From contig FJOG01000032.1 in the NCBI GenBank assembly GCA_900073065.1, positions 169,160 through 233,159 of the forward strand: DNA of 64,000 nt. The letters run 5' to 3'. Positions 21,710 through 33,936 of the stretch are shown here, in pieces (position 1 is the stretch's first letter; each line of letters begins with the position of its first letter). Source of the DNA: Phialocephala subalpina (lineage: Eukaryota; Ascomycota; Leotiomycetes; Helotiales; Mollisiaceae). Under the pieces are notes generated by a model that saw nothing but the letters and a program-made list of their open reading frames with translations, was not told the origin of the DNA and did not search any database. The position numbers and the translations under genes were made by a program.

Positions 21710-23310
21710 CTAGGAAAGGGTTAGTGACGCCAGATGCTGCATTGGAATATTTTCTCGAACCAAGGTCACTGTGTTGGTACTTGCAACTTCTTCTATGCTG
21801 TCTCTGGGCGACTGAGTTGGTCGAGTGCTCTTGGCATTGAAGTCTTTAAAGTTAGTTAAGCGCTCTTTTGATAGAAAAGGTCTCTTACCATAGTAAATCT
21901 CAGCGGCTGCAAAGATGGGAAGGACCAGCAAGAAGAGAGGTACAATCCGACCAAAGTCCATAGATGCTGATCCATCTTCCAGTTTTGGTCTGTTTGGGCT
22001 AATCTAACGATATTGTACAACCTGGGAAACGCCATAAGAGACGCTAAAAGTTACAGTGGATAGTGAGGACAGAAAAGAATCATTATATCAGTACGCGCTG
22101 AGAAGCAGCCATTTTCTCAGCCGCCGGTGAGATGACTTGCGAATCTCCTACAGTTTATCGACTCGTCGCGAAGCTAGGTAAATAGAGATGGATTCCTGGT
22201 TCAGCACGGGATCTTCCCTCAAATCCGACGAATTGGAATCATTACATCTCCCACAATTTCGTAGCGCGAGCTTCCAGATTCTCAAGTACAGTGTGTCTGG
22301 GTTGCCGTATAAATTTCTGGTCTTGACAAAATACCCTGATAACAGAAGGAACAGAGTAAGAAGGGCAGTCACCACTGGGAGTGGGTCTAGTGTTCCTTGG
22401 TCCTCATTCTCAGGACCGCTCACCATGGAGTAATAGCATTGAATTGGTACTTTGGTTGTCGAAGATGATGCGATAGTTGTAAAGAACATGGTGTAGGCCA
22501 AAAGAACAAGCAGGCTGATCATTCCATACACGCGCCAATTTCGGACCACTGGATGAGTAACCAAATAGTCTCGGAGAACGTCCAACGTGGCAAGATGTGT
22601 TGTTGATGAGAACCAAGCGAGACTAAGGACAACAGAAAACTCATACCCGGTGAGTTTGTATTGATTTGCCACGGCACCGATCAGAATAGCAAGCCCAGTA
22701 ACCAATTGCTGGTCGCTCAAAACGAGTATGAATTTGACGAGAGCTTCCTGGCGCACATGTCGTGGAATATTTCGGTGTTCTTTCGATCGCTTCCTTTTCA
22801 ACCTCAAAGTGCACATGATTTTATGCCATAGCTCCAGAACCCATGGAACGAACATGGTTGAGAAGCTACTTTCCTGGTACCCCGCGATGATAACCTCATT
22901 CAGGTTGGATTCGGGGAGTCAATCGGAAAGTATCCGATAAGGATAGCACCGACAGTGCGATAGCTGTGACGAAAAACGCAGTGAGAACCTTGTTTGAAGA
23001 TAGTTAGTTTAGTATAATTGAATTTTAGATGGCATATGCGGGACTTGCTTTAAGTCTAACGATGTCTCTGTCTTTATGAATACTGACCTCGCTTGGAGTG
23101 CAGTTCGGCGAGCTCCCACATGATCCCATAACTACACCCAAAGCAACAGTGAACGGCAGTTAGAAGGGAGCTGAATCTTCGACCATATTGACTTCGAAGC
23201 CTCCAAGTGCTTCTTGCGATGCGCTGGCAAATTTACAAAATGGAAATACTGAATAGAGAACGAAGACGGTGGAAAGCATGGCAGCCTCGCCGATGTGCCA
23301 TTTTCAAGTT
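21710..23310 (-). pseudogene. Multi-spanning fungal membrane protein relic
   Basis: Minus-strand pieces read as a single multi-spanning protein: an N-terminal part with SSPNCTPSEV (23100) spliced to LTAFFVTAIALSVLSL, then NLNEVIIAGYQESSFSTMFV and a long open exon (22148-22855) holding LSDQQLVTGLAILIGAVANQ, VLSLAWFSSTTHLATLDVLR, GMISLLVLLAYTMFFTTIAS and VVTALLTLFLLLSGYF. The last part (22060-21710) gives SYGVSQVVQYR, DFGRIVPLFLLVLPIFAAAE and a short tail after a further intron. The frame is broken near 22920 and stopped by TAG at 22004-22006. At least six membrane segments are visible. The family is common in Pezizomycotina and has no known function. The decayed CorA-like gene lies immediately downstream in the same orientation. 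Confidence 0.6.
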
Positions 23311-23685
23311 AAGTTGGCAAGAGGCGCAGTCGCTTGCAGATGTATTAGCGCCTGATTGAAGGCGTTATGCATGTTGGAAGTCTGGAGCCATTCAACTTGA
23401 TCGACAAGGATAGAAAGCCCAGCCTTATGACTTCCCACCCAAGACAGGGCTTCAGGTCGATCGCACCACGTGCTATTATTCTGAATCGACTCTCAAGGAA
23501 CTGAAGATTCCAGACGCAAAGTTTTTGCACAATGAAGGAGAGAATTGAGGATACTATTACAAAACGATAAAACATTGTAAAGACTTTTATTTGTGCATAC
23601 GTACTTCAAACCGCCATCTGACCAGATGGATCTACCCGCTTCCCCCTAAATTCGAAAAAGAAAATTGTGCTTAATGAGCAACTAT
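23311..23685. other. Intergenic stretch
   Basis: Between the membrane-protein relic and the 3' end of the giant wall-protein gene. No convincing gene. Confidence 0.4.
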
Positions 23686-26600
23686 CTATGATATAGTGAT
23701 ATTATCCAGATAGACTGTGTTGACAAGGCCCTGGTTGTTGGGACAATAGATCTTGACTTGCAGCGTAGCGTATCTCTGTGTTTTCGATGCCTTGAATGTC
23801 TTCGAAACGGAAGTGAAGGCCCTGGCATTGAGAGTGGCCTCTCGAGAACATTTCCCTCCAATCAAGTCGCATACTTGAATCTCACAGGCGTGCGGGTGGT
23901 GATGAGCGACCGCAGCCGGGAGAGTGGCCTGTTGCGCGTATGCTCTCATCGTGTATGTCTTGCCTGGGCAGACAGTCACAGTCTGGGAGATGACGCCCGT
24001 GCTCTGATCATTGACAGTAGACTCCCTACAGGATATTAGTTGGCCGTATATAGAAGGGGAGCGGGCTGCTTACAGATAATAGTTTCTGCTTGCGGCGCCT
24101 ATGTGAGTGGCAGGGCTATATGCGATGGAAAGAGCAGATGAGAAACCACCGTTGTTAGCCCATGGAGCGACCGAGCCAGTCTCAAAGTCGCCATTGACCA
24201 GGCTTGGGGTACATGTACTTGCTGTTGGGAGCGAGGCTGTCGTTGTCGTCGTGCTGCTAGTCAGTATCGCGGGTGTTGTACTCGTCGCGAACGTCGTCTG
24301 CGAGGTGGGCGTTTGGGGTGTGGTGGACGAAGCTGTCGTTGAGGATGGCTGGAACGTTGTCGATATGAGGCTCGGGCTTGATGTAAAAGCTGGGAGTTCG
24401 GAGCTCGATGTGAGAGACGACGAATACGTGGAGCTTGAAGGTAAGATCGAGGAGGAGGACGATTTAAGAGTGCCAGTCGAGGTGGGGTTCAAAGAGCTTG
24501 AAGGGGTTGACAATGTCAAACTATCAGTGCTACTGGAACTGACTTGCGTTGAAGGTAGAGTGCTGGTGATCATAAACGTTGATGACACAGTTATTGTTGA
24601 AGACAGCATTGAAGAGGAACATGTCGTAGTAGACGAGATACTTTTAGTAGAGCTTACTTGACTCGATGCGACCGCCGTCGATGAAACTAGTGAAGAGGAA
24701 TCGACTTGAGACGACGTGATGCCATCCGTTGAAGTCTGAGAAACTGTTGATGATCCAAGGGCAGTGCTGCTCGAACTCGAGCTTACACTCGATGTAGTTT
24801 GATCTAAGGATTCTGAGAGTGTGGATGATCCAAGGGCGGTGCTGAGACTAGAGCTAGAATCAAACGTGGTCGTAGACTGATCTAAGGAATTTTGAGATAG
24901 CGTTGAAGACCCCAAGGCTGAGCTCAGAGTGCTTGAAGGCAAGGAGCTTGAGGACAGGGTGGAAGTGATGGTCGGGAAAGCGGATTGAGAGCTTGAGACC
25001 GCAGCACTTGGTACACTGGATGAGAAGCTCAGGTCTGAGGATTGAGAGTTGGAAGTAACAGCACTTGAGAGACTTGATGTGAAAGTTGAGGTGACACTTG
25101 GTTCAGCAGACAGAGAACCAGACGCCATAGCTGTGGACGATGTCGTGGAATATTCACTTGATGTGAGCGCGGAGCTTCCAAAGGCCGTAGAGGACGACGA
25201 ACATTCGAACTGCGACGACATCGCTCCCGAAGAAAGTGCTGCGCTGGAGCTGCTGCTAGGCATGGCTGTTGATGAAATCGTTGAAGATTCGCTATATATG
25301 AGCGTAGAGCTTGCAAATGCCGTGGAGGTTCCAATTGCTGTAGGTGTGGTCGAGGACTCGAGTAACGTGCTTGATGCTGCTTGGGACGAGGTTGTCTCGA
25401 TTGAGGAAACCATGGCACTAGAGCTACTCTCGATGGCGGTCGAAATGGCAACTGAGGAGGTCCCCTGGCTCGAAACTAGCGAGTAGACTGAAGTCGAAGG
25501 CGTGCCGGAGCTCGATCCACTGCTCTCTTGTGAGAAAGTCGAAGAAATCGTGACCGATGAAGTGTCTGGGACGGTTTCAGACATCGAAGCCGAGTATACG
25601 CTACTGCTTTGAGCTGCAGCCGATGGCGTGACACTGTGTGAAGATGAAACAGAGATGTAAATGCTCGTTGTGCTGCTTGGGAAGCTGGAAGATACACTTG
25701 ATGCTATGTCCATAGTCTGGGAGCTCGAGGCACTAGCCGAAGGGAATGAACTCGAGGTCTGGCTCGCACTATCGCTGCTCGAAATGGTCTGTGAAGAGCT
25801 CAGATCGCTGGATAGACTGCTTGAGAGAGCTTCCGAAAGAGAGGATGTCGTGTCAATGGTTTCCGTGCTTGAAAGCGAAGCGACAGATGAAGTCAGAGCC
25901 GTTGGGTAAGCAGAGCTCTGTGCCGCGCTACTGATTGATAGCAGCGAGGACTCCGATACTGGGATCTCGTAGGTTGAGGAAGGAACAGCTGACGATTTAC
26001 TAGATGTGGTATCCATAATCTCGGTGCTGGAAGACATCGCAGACTCAGCCAGTGTCATGGATGTACTGTCGCTCATCGATGCCGAGGCGATACTTGAGCT
26101 CTGAGCTGAAGAGCTCTCGTAAACGCTTGAGGAAACACCGGCCTATGAGAGAAGTTAGATGGTGTTCATTCATGTTTCAGGGCAGGACAAAAGTGGATGT
26201 TCCCTTGCAAGGTGCAGGGTGGATGCTTGTGAGACTCCATGCAACCATCGAATCATTTAAGAGGGGAAAAGCCAGGAATGGGAGACGACGTACAGTTGAG
26301 GAGCTCAAATCTACCGTGGACGTAGAATATGCAGCCTATTGATGTTAGATTCTTGTGTTCCGTATTGCGGACAGAATAGTCCACCAGTCTGGAAATTTTG
26401 GAAACTGATAATAATGGAGGGTACGTACCGAAGATATCGAGGAGGATTCAAAATGGCTTGAGCTGACAGACGACGTTTCGGGACCAGATGATGAAGCCAG
26501 CGTTGAGGACTCGGAAAGGGAATAGCTTGCGCTTGCCTAAAACGCCAGTCAGTATCATAATCAAACATGAACAATCACGAAGATCAACTGGGTGTCAAGT

Positions 26601-29600
26601 GTGAAAGAGAAACAGCGAATTGATTGAACATACCGAGGCAGAGCTGGAGGGAATGCTGCTGCTCGCAATCTCACTCGCGGAAGATGGCTCCGAAGACGAT
26701 GAGACGTATGTCGTTGTGACTTGAGCAGAGCTAGTTGAAGAATCAACACTGGTACTCTCGTAGCTTGATGTCTGGGTAGCTTGGTTACTGCTGACTACTG
26801 AGGACGATATAGATTGGGTCTCTGTCATCGAAGCCGATGTAGAAGCGGCGGATACTAAGCTTGATGTTTGGGTAACGCTGCTGCTTTCGCTCAGGCTCGT
26901 AGAGGTTGAGGCACTTTCGCTCAGTGTAGAAGACGGCGAGGAACTCTCTGTGGACGAGGAAGGCGATAGAGATGTGCTTTCAGTCACCGAAGACGAAGAT
27001 TGATAGGGCCCACTCTGGGACATGCTGGTGCTGGCGCTGGCACTATCACTCAATGTCGATGATGGGTACGATTCCGAATATTGGGACATGGTGGCACTAG
27101 CACTCTGGCCAACGGAGGTTGACGGATAACTCTCTTGGCTGCTGGAGGCCGAAAGAGATGAGTAATCCACAGATGAGGACATTGCCAAAGACGAGCTTGC
27201 AATTGCCGACATCAAGGGGGAGGCAGATGATCCATAAGCAGACGAGGTTTGTACCACACTGGAGCTTGATAACGAGGAATTTTCGATGACGGACGCTGAC
27301 GCCGAGATCGATTCGTACATGCTTGAACTCTGGGCAGCGGTACTGCTCTCACTCGGGTAGGATGAAGTCGAAGATTGGAAGGAGTATTGAGTGGATGAAG
27401 CGGCAGGTACAGATAATGTCACGCTTTCTGAGGCAGAGAGTGAGAGCGGGTAAGCACTGCTTTGCGTGCTGCTCGCGGAATAGTATGTCGATGAGACCGA
27501 GCTCGATACGACTCCGTTGCCGATCTGTACAGGCGTTAGTAAGACTCAATGATAGGAGAATGTGGGATTTGCCCTATAAACCAGTATATGATGTGGGCTT
27601 CCCGGCGTTCGTTTTGTGAGACCACCGCAGATCTGCGATGGGTTTCCAGGACAAGGGTAAGAGCACAGATCCGGGGTACTTGGCTCCGTGTAGATGTCGT
27701 TTGCGCAATAACAATCCGTGGTTTCCACACCTGCATAGGTATACCCTCCATTCACGCAGTCAGCGATACATTGCTCAACGGTTGAGACCGTACCGTCCAA
27801 GTACGGATTGACAAGAGGGTAGCCATTGCCTTGAGGGTCAGCATAGCAACCCTGCTCTTGATATGTTCCATTGGGTGTTGAAATTCCCGGAACGATGGTT
27901 GCTGATGTTGAATGGATCGTCAATGATGTTGCTGCTGCGGGTGGGACGAATGCGGTCGTCATTGCACCGTAATATGTGCTTGATTGAATGGGAGAGCTTT
28001 CGTAAGATGAACTCTGAGCACCTTGACTACTGCTGGGCAATCCACTCGATTCGGAGCTTCTCTCAAATACGCTACTTAACTGCGAAGCCACATAGCTTGT
28101 AGACATAGCAGCGGATGCCGAGGATGTTTGCGTAGGAACAGTGGAGGAAAATGCTGATAACAGGTTTGAGGATTCCGAGTTAGACGAAACCGAGGACGCC
28201 GCTGCCAGGTTACCTGAGCTGAAAGCACCCGAAGAGACAGGAGAAGATTCGAAGGCTGTTTGCGAAGAAGAAGCTGCGAGGCTGGAGGAAATCTCGCTGG
28301 ATGTCAAAGATGAGGAAGCTTGTACCGAGGAGGAGAGTGAACTGCTGGGATAACTGGATGAAATCGATTCAAACGGAGACGTAGATACTGAGGCTGAGGC
28401 CGAGGCGGTTAACGTCGGTGACGCTCCGCTTGAGATATCGCTGGATGTCAGATATGAGAAGACAGAAGATCTGGATTTAGGGACAAAAGTTAGCAATTGA
28501 TCATACAATATTAAGCTTTAAAGAAGAGTATCGAGGTGCAATGACGTAGAACCAAGGTCTACATAGCTATGCCACAGATTGATGATATGCACTGCCAAAT
28601 AAAGACGAAAACAAGAGGAAGGTGGGGGTATGATTTCGGGGAAGGATGACTCACGTGACAGCCGCAGATCCAGATGAAGACGTTATGCTGTATATCTGGC
28701 TAGCTGATGCTGAAGCCTGAGACGAAGAAGCAGCTGTGCTGGAGCTCGATTCGATGCTACTTGAGGTACCGTATGCGGAGGATGAGAAGACCGGCGATCT
28801 AGAGAGGAGATTATGCATGTCAGTCATTGGATCAGGAGACTTTCGGCTTCCATGACGATTGCTCGAGAGACATAGGCAAATACGAGAAGTAATGCAGGAT
28901 AATAGGAGTCATCGCCATTCAAGCCTGAATTATAAGAAGAATAACTCACATGGCCGCTGCAAAGCTTGACTCAGTGCTGGTGCCGTACAAACTGCTTTGT
29001 GATGCTGAAGCTGAAGACTGCGACGATGACAAAGACAAGCTGGAGGCTACTGCAAAGCTTGAGGACGAACTGTATTCTGTTGTCGAGAAAACCGATAATC
29101 TAAGTCGAATTTGTTCATCAGTATATTATATTATTTTCGAACCCCCTGAGTATCCAAATAAAATGACAAGCAACTTAAATGAGCAGAGTGGACTCCATGA
29201 TTTCGTACTGTTGTTGATGTATTGCATACAGAATGCCAGGAAGTGTAATAATGCTTAGGAAGGGGAAAACTCACGTGGGCGCTCCGGACCTTGACTCAAT
29301 GGCTGTGCTGTACATGCTTTTCGACGAGGAGAACGAGATGTTCGCAGCTGCAAGACTTGAAAAGGTGCTGGAGTCTGATACTGTGGAGAAGCCCGATGAT
29401 CTGAAATGATTTTGTCAACTAACATGTTCAGTTTTCAACAAGGGGTTGTGGGGATATGGAAACAGTGCAAACCCAGCTTGAAAGTCCAACGACTTGAAGG
29501 ACTTTCAAAACACTGAAAACAGGAACGCAAATGGATTAAGTAACATCTGAATGCCGACACAGGTCCTCAAACTGCATTTCTGGCAAATACAGTGTCTCAT

Positions 29601-32600
29601 GACTTCCAGAACATTTTAGGGGAGAAAGGCAGACTCTTTCGGAATCTTTGGGTTTGCAATGGCTCATGATTTTGGTGTAAAGTGGGGAACGATGGAAGGA
29701 AGGAGCACGTACGAAGTAGCAGAGCTTTCAGTTGATGTGGCGAAGCTTGAAGACAAAATCGAGGACGAGATATCCACCGTGGTCGATCCCAAGGCACTGG
29801 CACTGGCGCTTAGTTGGCTGGTGCTTGATACAACCGCCGATGAGGTCGAATCGTCCGAAGTCGTTGATCCGCTCGCGCTCGCTTCGCTACTTGATGGGAA
29901 ACTTGAAGAGAGCGAGGACGAGATATCGAAAGACGATGTTCCTGACGCACTGGCCTGGCTCGAGCTGGAGGCGAAGCTTGATTTTGCAGCGGTTTGACTT
30001 GCTGAGAGAGTTGTCAATGTATAAATAGTGCTGAAAGCAGCCGTTGAACTTGGGAATGTACTCGATATTGTGGATGAAACCGCGGCCGATTCGTATTGGC
30101 TTGAGCTCTGAGCAGCGAGAGAACTTGATTGCGCAGAGAATGATTCGAAGGGCGATGTTTGGGAGCTGGGGCTTGCTGACTGGCTTGTAGATTCGATACG
30201 GAATGTACTGCTTATCTGGGCAGCGAGAGAGCTTGACTGTGATGCCGAATCTATAGTCGACGACGTTTGAAAGCTCGCGCTGGCCGATGGATATGCTGAT
30301 TGGCTTGCAGATAGGCTAAATATACTGCTAACCTGGGCACCATACAAAGAGCTGGCAGCAATGGTATTGCTGGCACTGCTACTTCCCACGGCGGTGCTGG
30401 ACCCGCTTGATTCGAGAGACGAGGAGATTGCACCACTTGATACGAGCGTCGAAGATGCGAAAGCTGTTGAAGACACTAAGCTGGTGGTATCAACGGTCGA
30501 GCTGGCAGCCAGGCTGGATTCAATCGACGTAGAGATCCCAGGACTAGATCCAACGGTGGAAGACGGCAATGATGAGCTGGAGGCAAGACTGCTGGATTCA
30601 ACTGTGGAGCTGATTAATGGGGTGCTTGAGCCAAGAGTCGACGAAGGCATAATCGTGCTGGAGACAATGCTGCTGCTGGACGATGGCGCGGGCGTCAACT
30701 CAAAATCGTTAGTCCTGTGTCAGGCATACGACAACAAAACTTACCTTGTAAACAATGATCGAACCACCGGTACGTCTCCTCAGACCGGCACAGAACTCCG
30801 AAGGATCATTCTGGCAAGGAGTATCGCAGGCCCCAGGCGTTGTAAGGGCATTAGTATCTATTGCATTAGCACACCAACACGTACCTCCCTCAACACCGGC
30901 GTAACCATATAAGTCGTGATTACAGTCATTGATACAAGTTGCTACATCTCCGACGGAACCCGCTTTATGGGCAAGGATGAGAGGAGAGCCATCTGCTAAT
31001 GTATCTTGGAAGCAGCCTTGTTCAACATAGGGGCCGTCAGGCGTAATGACTTGCGGCACGAGGGTCACTGTGGGGACTGTTGCAGTTGAGGTTATAGGGC
31101 TAATTGGAATGCTCGAGGATGCAGCTTGTCCTGCAACGGTTGTCGGTGGCAAACTCGAAGAGATTACGGAACCGGAGGGCAGATTTGAAGATGATCGCGC
31201 CCCTCCAGCAACAGTGGTTGACGAGGGCAGGCTAGACGAGAATGCGGACGATGAATCAAGCGAAGAGGCTGAATTTGGCAGACTCGAGGAGTTTTCGGAG
31301 GCCAAACTTGATGGCTGGCTCAATAGCGAAGCAGATACAGATGCAGAAGATGATTCAAGAGCGGAAATAGAGGACGGTAGGCTCGAAGAAGACGACTCTA
31401 TCGCGGCACTCGAAGGTTGGCTCGATGAAGACACCGACGACGATTCCAAACTTGAGAATGAGTTCGATTGTGCCCCCGAGGACACTGCGGACGATGACGG
31501 CGAGGCTAAAGAGATCACAGAGGAGAACGGGCTGCTGCTCTTTGTAGAAGAACACGATGCCACTGTCTCCCACTCCGTAACAACAGATCCAGAAGCAGAG
31601 ATGTATGAAGTCAAGCCTGTAGCAGAAACCGTCTCAGTCGTGGTGCTCGCGCTTCGACTTGCCATCGTGACAGTCACATCTGGCAGGTCACAGGATGTGG
31701 AACTTGGTAAGAGATCGCTTCTTAACGAAGGCATTGCTGTGGATGTCATCGTGAGAGATGTCGAAGAGATGGGTTGTAACTATTTTACATTAGCATGTTT
31801 AAAGACCAAGAGAGTGGAAGAGGTTGATAGACTGACGTGATAAACTACAATCGGACCTCCAGTCCTGCGGAAGATATCTCTCTTCCTCTTCCTCATTCCG
31901 GCGCAGACTTGAGAAGGATCTCCCGAACAAGGTGCCGAACAAGTTGAATCTGCGGTCGTTGTTGCTGTAGTATCCTGGCTGTTTGAACAGAAGCAAGTCG
32001 TGCCCTCAATACCAGCGATCGCAAAGCCCCCATTTGAGCAGTCGTTCAGACATTGGGTGACACTTGTCACTTGTTCTTTGAGTCCGACACTCGTAAGGGG
32101 ATATCCGATTCCGGCTGTATCTGAATAACAACCCTGTTGGACGAAGGGTCCTTCAGACGTGGTATAGGTGGGAGGTTGCGCGGGAATTGTGGTAGAAACA
32201 GCCGGTTGTGACGTTGATGTATCAGTCGAGGCAACCGGCGTGGTCGTTTGTACTCCCGTAGATGATCGACTGGCGCCGAATGTGCTCGTCTCGCCAGATA
32301 TACTGGTACTGATCGCAGCTGAGAGTGAAGGAATAACTGAGCCAGACTCTTGTGCGGATTGGGAAGCCGAGAGGCTTTGGGATTCGCTCTGGCTGGCACT
32401 AGCAGATGCTGAATAAAGAGAGTTGCTCTGGGCACTCGAAAGGTCGCTCGTGCTGGTTGGAACAGAGGAACTGATCACGGATGATGTTGTTTGGGTTGCG
32501 GAAGAACTCTGGCTGGCACTCGCAGATGCCGAATCGAGAGAGCTACTGGAAACGTCGTTCGTACTCGTTGGAAGCGAGGAGCTGACTGTTGACGAGTCTT

Positions 32601-33936
32601 GAACGTACACACTACTGCTGCCTGGCGCACTTGAGCTTGATTGGTCGTAGGTCGTAGTCGAGATCTCCGCAGACGTTTCGGAGCTGTAAGTACGACTGCT
32701 TTCTCCTGCTGTGAGGGAGGAGTCAATAATAGACGTGCTATACAAGGTTGTGGCTGCTCCGGAGGGCTCTGGGCTGTAGATACTGCTGGAAGCTCCAGAA
32801 GGCGATGTTTCCAGACTTGATTGGCTCGCAAGGGTCGTTGTAGAAACCCCTGATGGCAGGATCGAGCTCTCGTATGTATATTGCATCGTACTACTGGCCG
32901 CGGGGCTGTAGACTGATGAGGACAAGGCTCCTGAAGAGAGAGATGAAGACTCTAGCGTCGATTGGATCGAATTACTGACTGCTGCCGAAGAACTCGTTCC
33001 GTAAATCGTAGAAGGTGGCGAGGACCCTAGTAGAGAGCTTGAACTGCTCTCGTAGAGAGTGGTCGATGGAGATGAGCCTTCCGTCGAAATTGCCAAACTT
33101 GAAGATTCAAGGGATAAAAACGAACTTGGGCTCGATTCGAAAGTGCTTGAAGAGGGAAAAGAAGATTCTGATGCCGAAAGGCTTGTGACGCTGGAGTTCT
33201 CTGAGAGCGAGGATGAATCGACGACGGATGAGGATGCTTGGGCGTAGGAACTCGAAACAGCAGCACTTGAGCTCGAGGACTCAAGGTAGGTGGATAAGGG
33301 CGATCCAGGTGAGGAAACCATGGCAGATGAGTACGTTGAGGAAGCCATTCCGGACGAAACTGCGGACGAAGAGGTTTCGCTGAAGTAGGAACTCGATATG
33401 ACACCGCTTGAGGATTCGTAGTTTGAGGCTGAAGGAGAGCTGCTTGAAGAGACCATTGCAGATGAGTACGTCAAGGATTCTAACGCCGTTGACGATGAAA
33501 ATGCCAATGATTCGGAGGACGTGGGACTTCCGCTTGAGACGTACGAACTCGACAAAACCCCGTCGCTCGAGGAGTCGAACGACGACGATGGATAACTGGA
33601 CGAGCTCATAGCAATCGAAGTCGAGACCGCAATACTCGAACTCGAAGAGCAATCCGAAGCCTGAACCGTAACCCATTCCGTCGCTGCCACCGCACTAACA
33701 TAACTCGTTACCCCACCACTCTCAGCAACCGTCGATGTAATAGTTGGATTAACCGTCGTCGTAACCGGATCGCAAGAACTCGAACTCTCCGCCGCCCGTC
33801 GAAAATATCCTTCCCTCTTTGCCGCGTCCGCAAATCCAAACGTAGCCCCCAGCACCAACAGCTGGGCCAAGTTGGGTGGCCACATGAATATAAAAAGGAG
33901 TAGGGCAAGCGGAACGAATGATGCTTTCCTATCCAA
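23686..33936 (-). CDS. Giant Ser/Thr-rich secreted wall protein with three WSC domains and CBM4/9-like C terminus
   Basis: Eleven minus-strand exons: 33936-31837, 31779-30745, 30698-29713, 29400-29275, 29099-28950, 28798-28655, 28470-27573, 27524-26634, 26536-26429, 26142-24074 and 24025-23686. They sum to 8,847 nt, exactly 2,949 codons with one terminal stop, so 2,948 residues. The N terminus has a hydrophobic signal region (FVPLALLLFIFMWPPNLAQL). Three WSC domains at about residues 596-700, 950-1045 and 1713-1813 keep the family's Cys pattern (QQGCYSD, CLNDCSNGG, CFCSN, CSAPCSGDPSQVCAG in the first). Long Ser/Thr stretches, probably heavily O-mannosylated, lie between them. The end (LVNGDFETGSVAPW to VYLDNITIS) looks like a CBM4/9-type beta-sandwich. 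WSC and CBM4/9 bind glycans; no C-terminal membrane helix is seen, so a secreted wall or matrix role is likelier than a WSC stress sensor. Long repeats make collapse or misassembly possible, but the open frame argues against it. Confidence 0.86.

Noticed and set aside
23345..23575. 76-codon minus-strand frame as an extra exon of the membrane-protein relic
   Set aside because: The text does not resemble a membrane-protein N terminus and no splice signal links it in frame.
24107..26342. Long Asp/Glu/Val-rich open frames on the plus strand under the wall-protein gene
   Set aside because: They are the reverse complement of Ser codons (TCG, AGC, TCC) of the minus-strand gene, which has signal peptide, WSC domains and splice signals; the plus frames have none.
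31046..31840. 264-codon acidic plus-strand frame
   Set aside because: It is the antisense shadow of the Ser-rich region of wall-protein exon 2.
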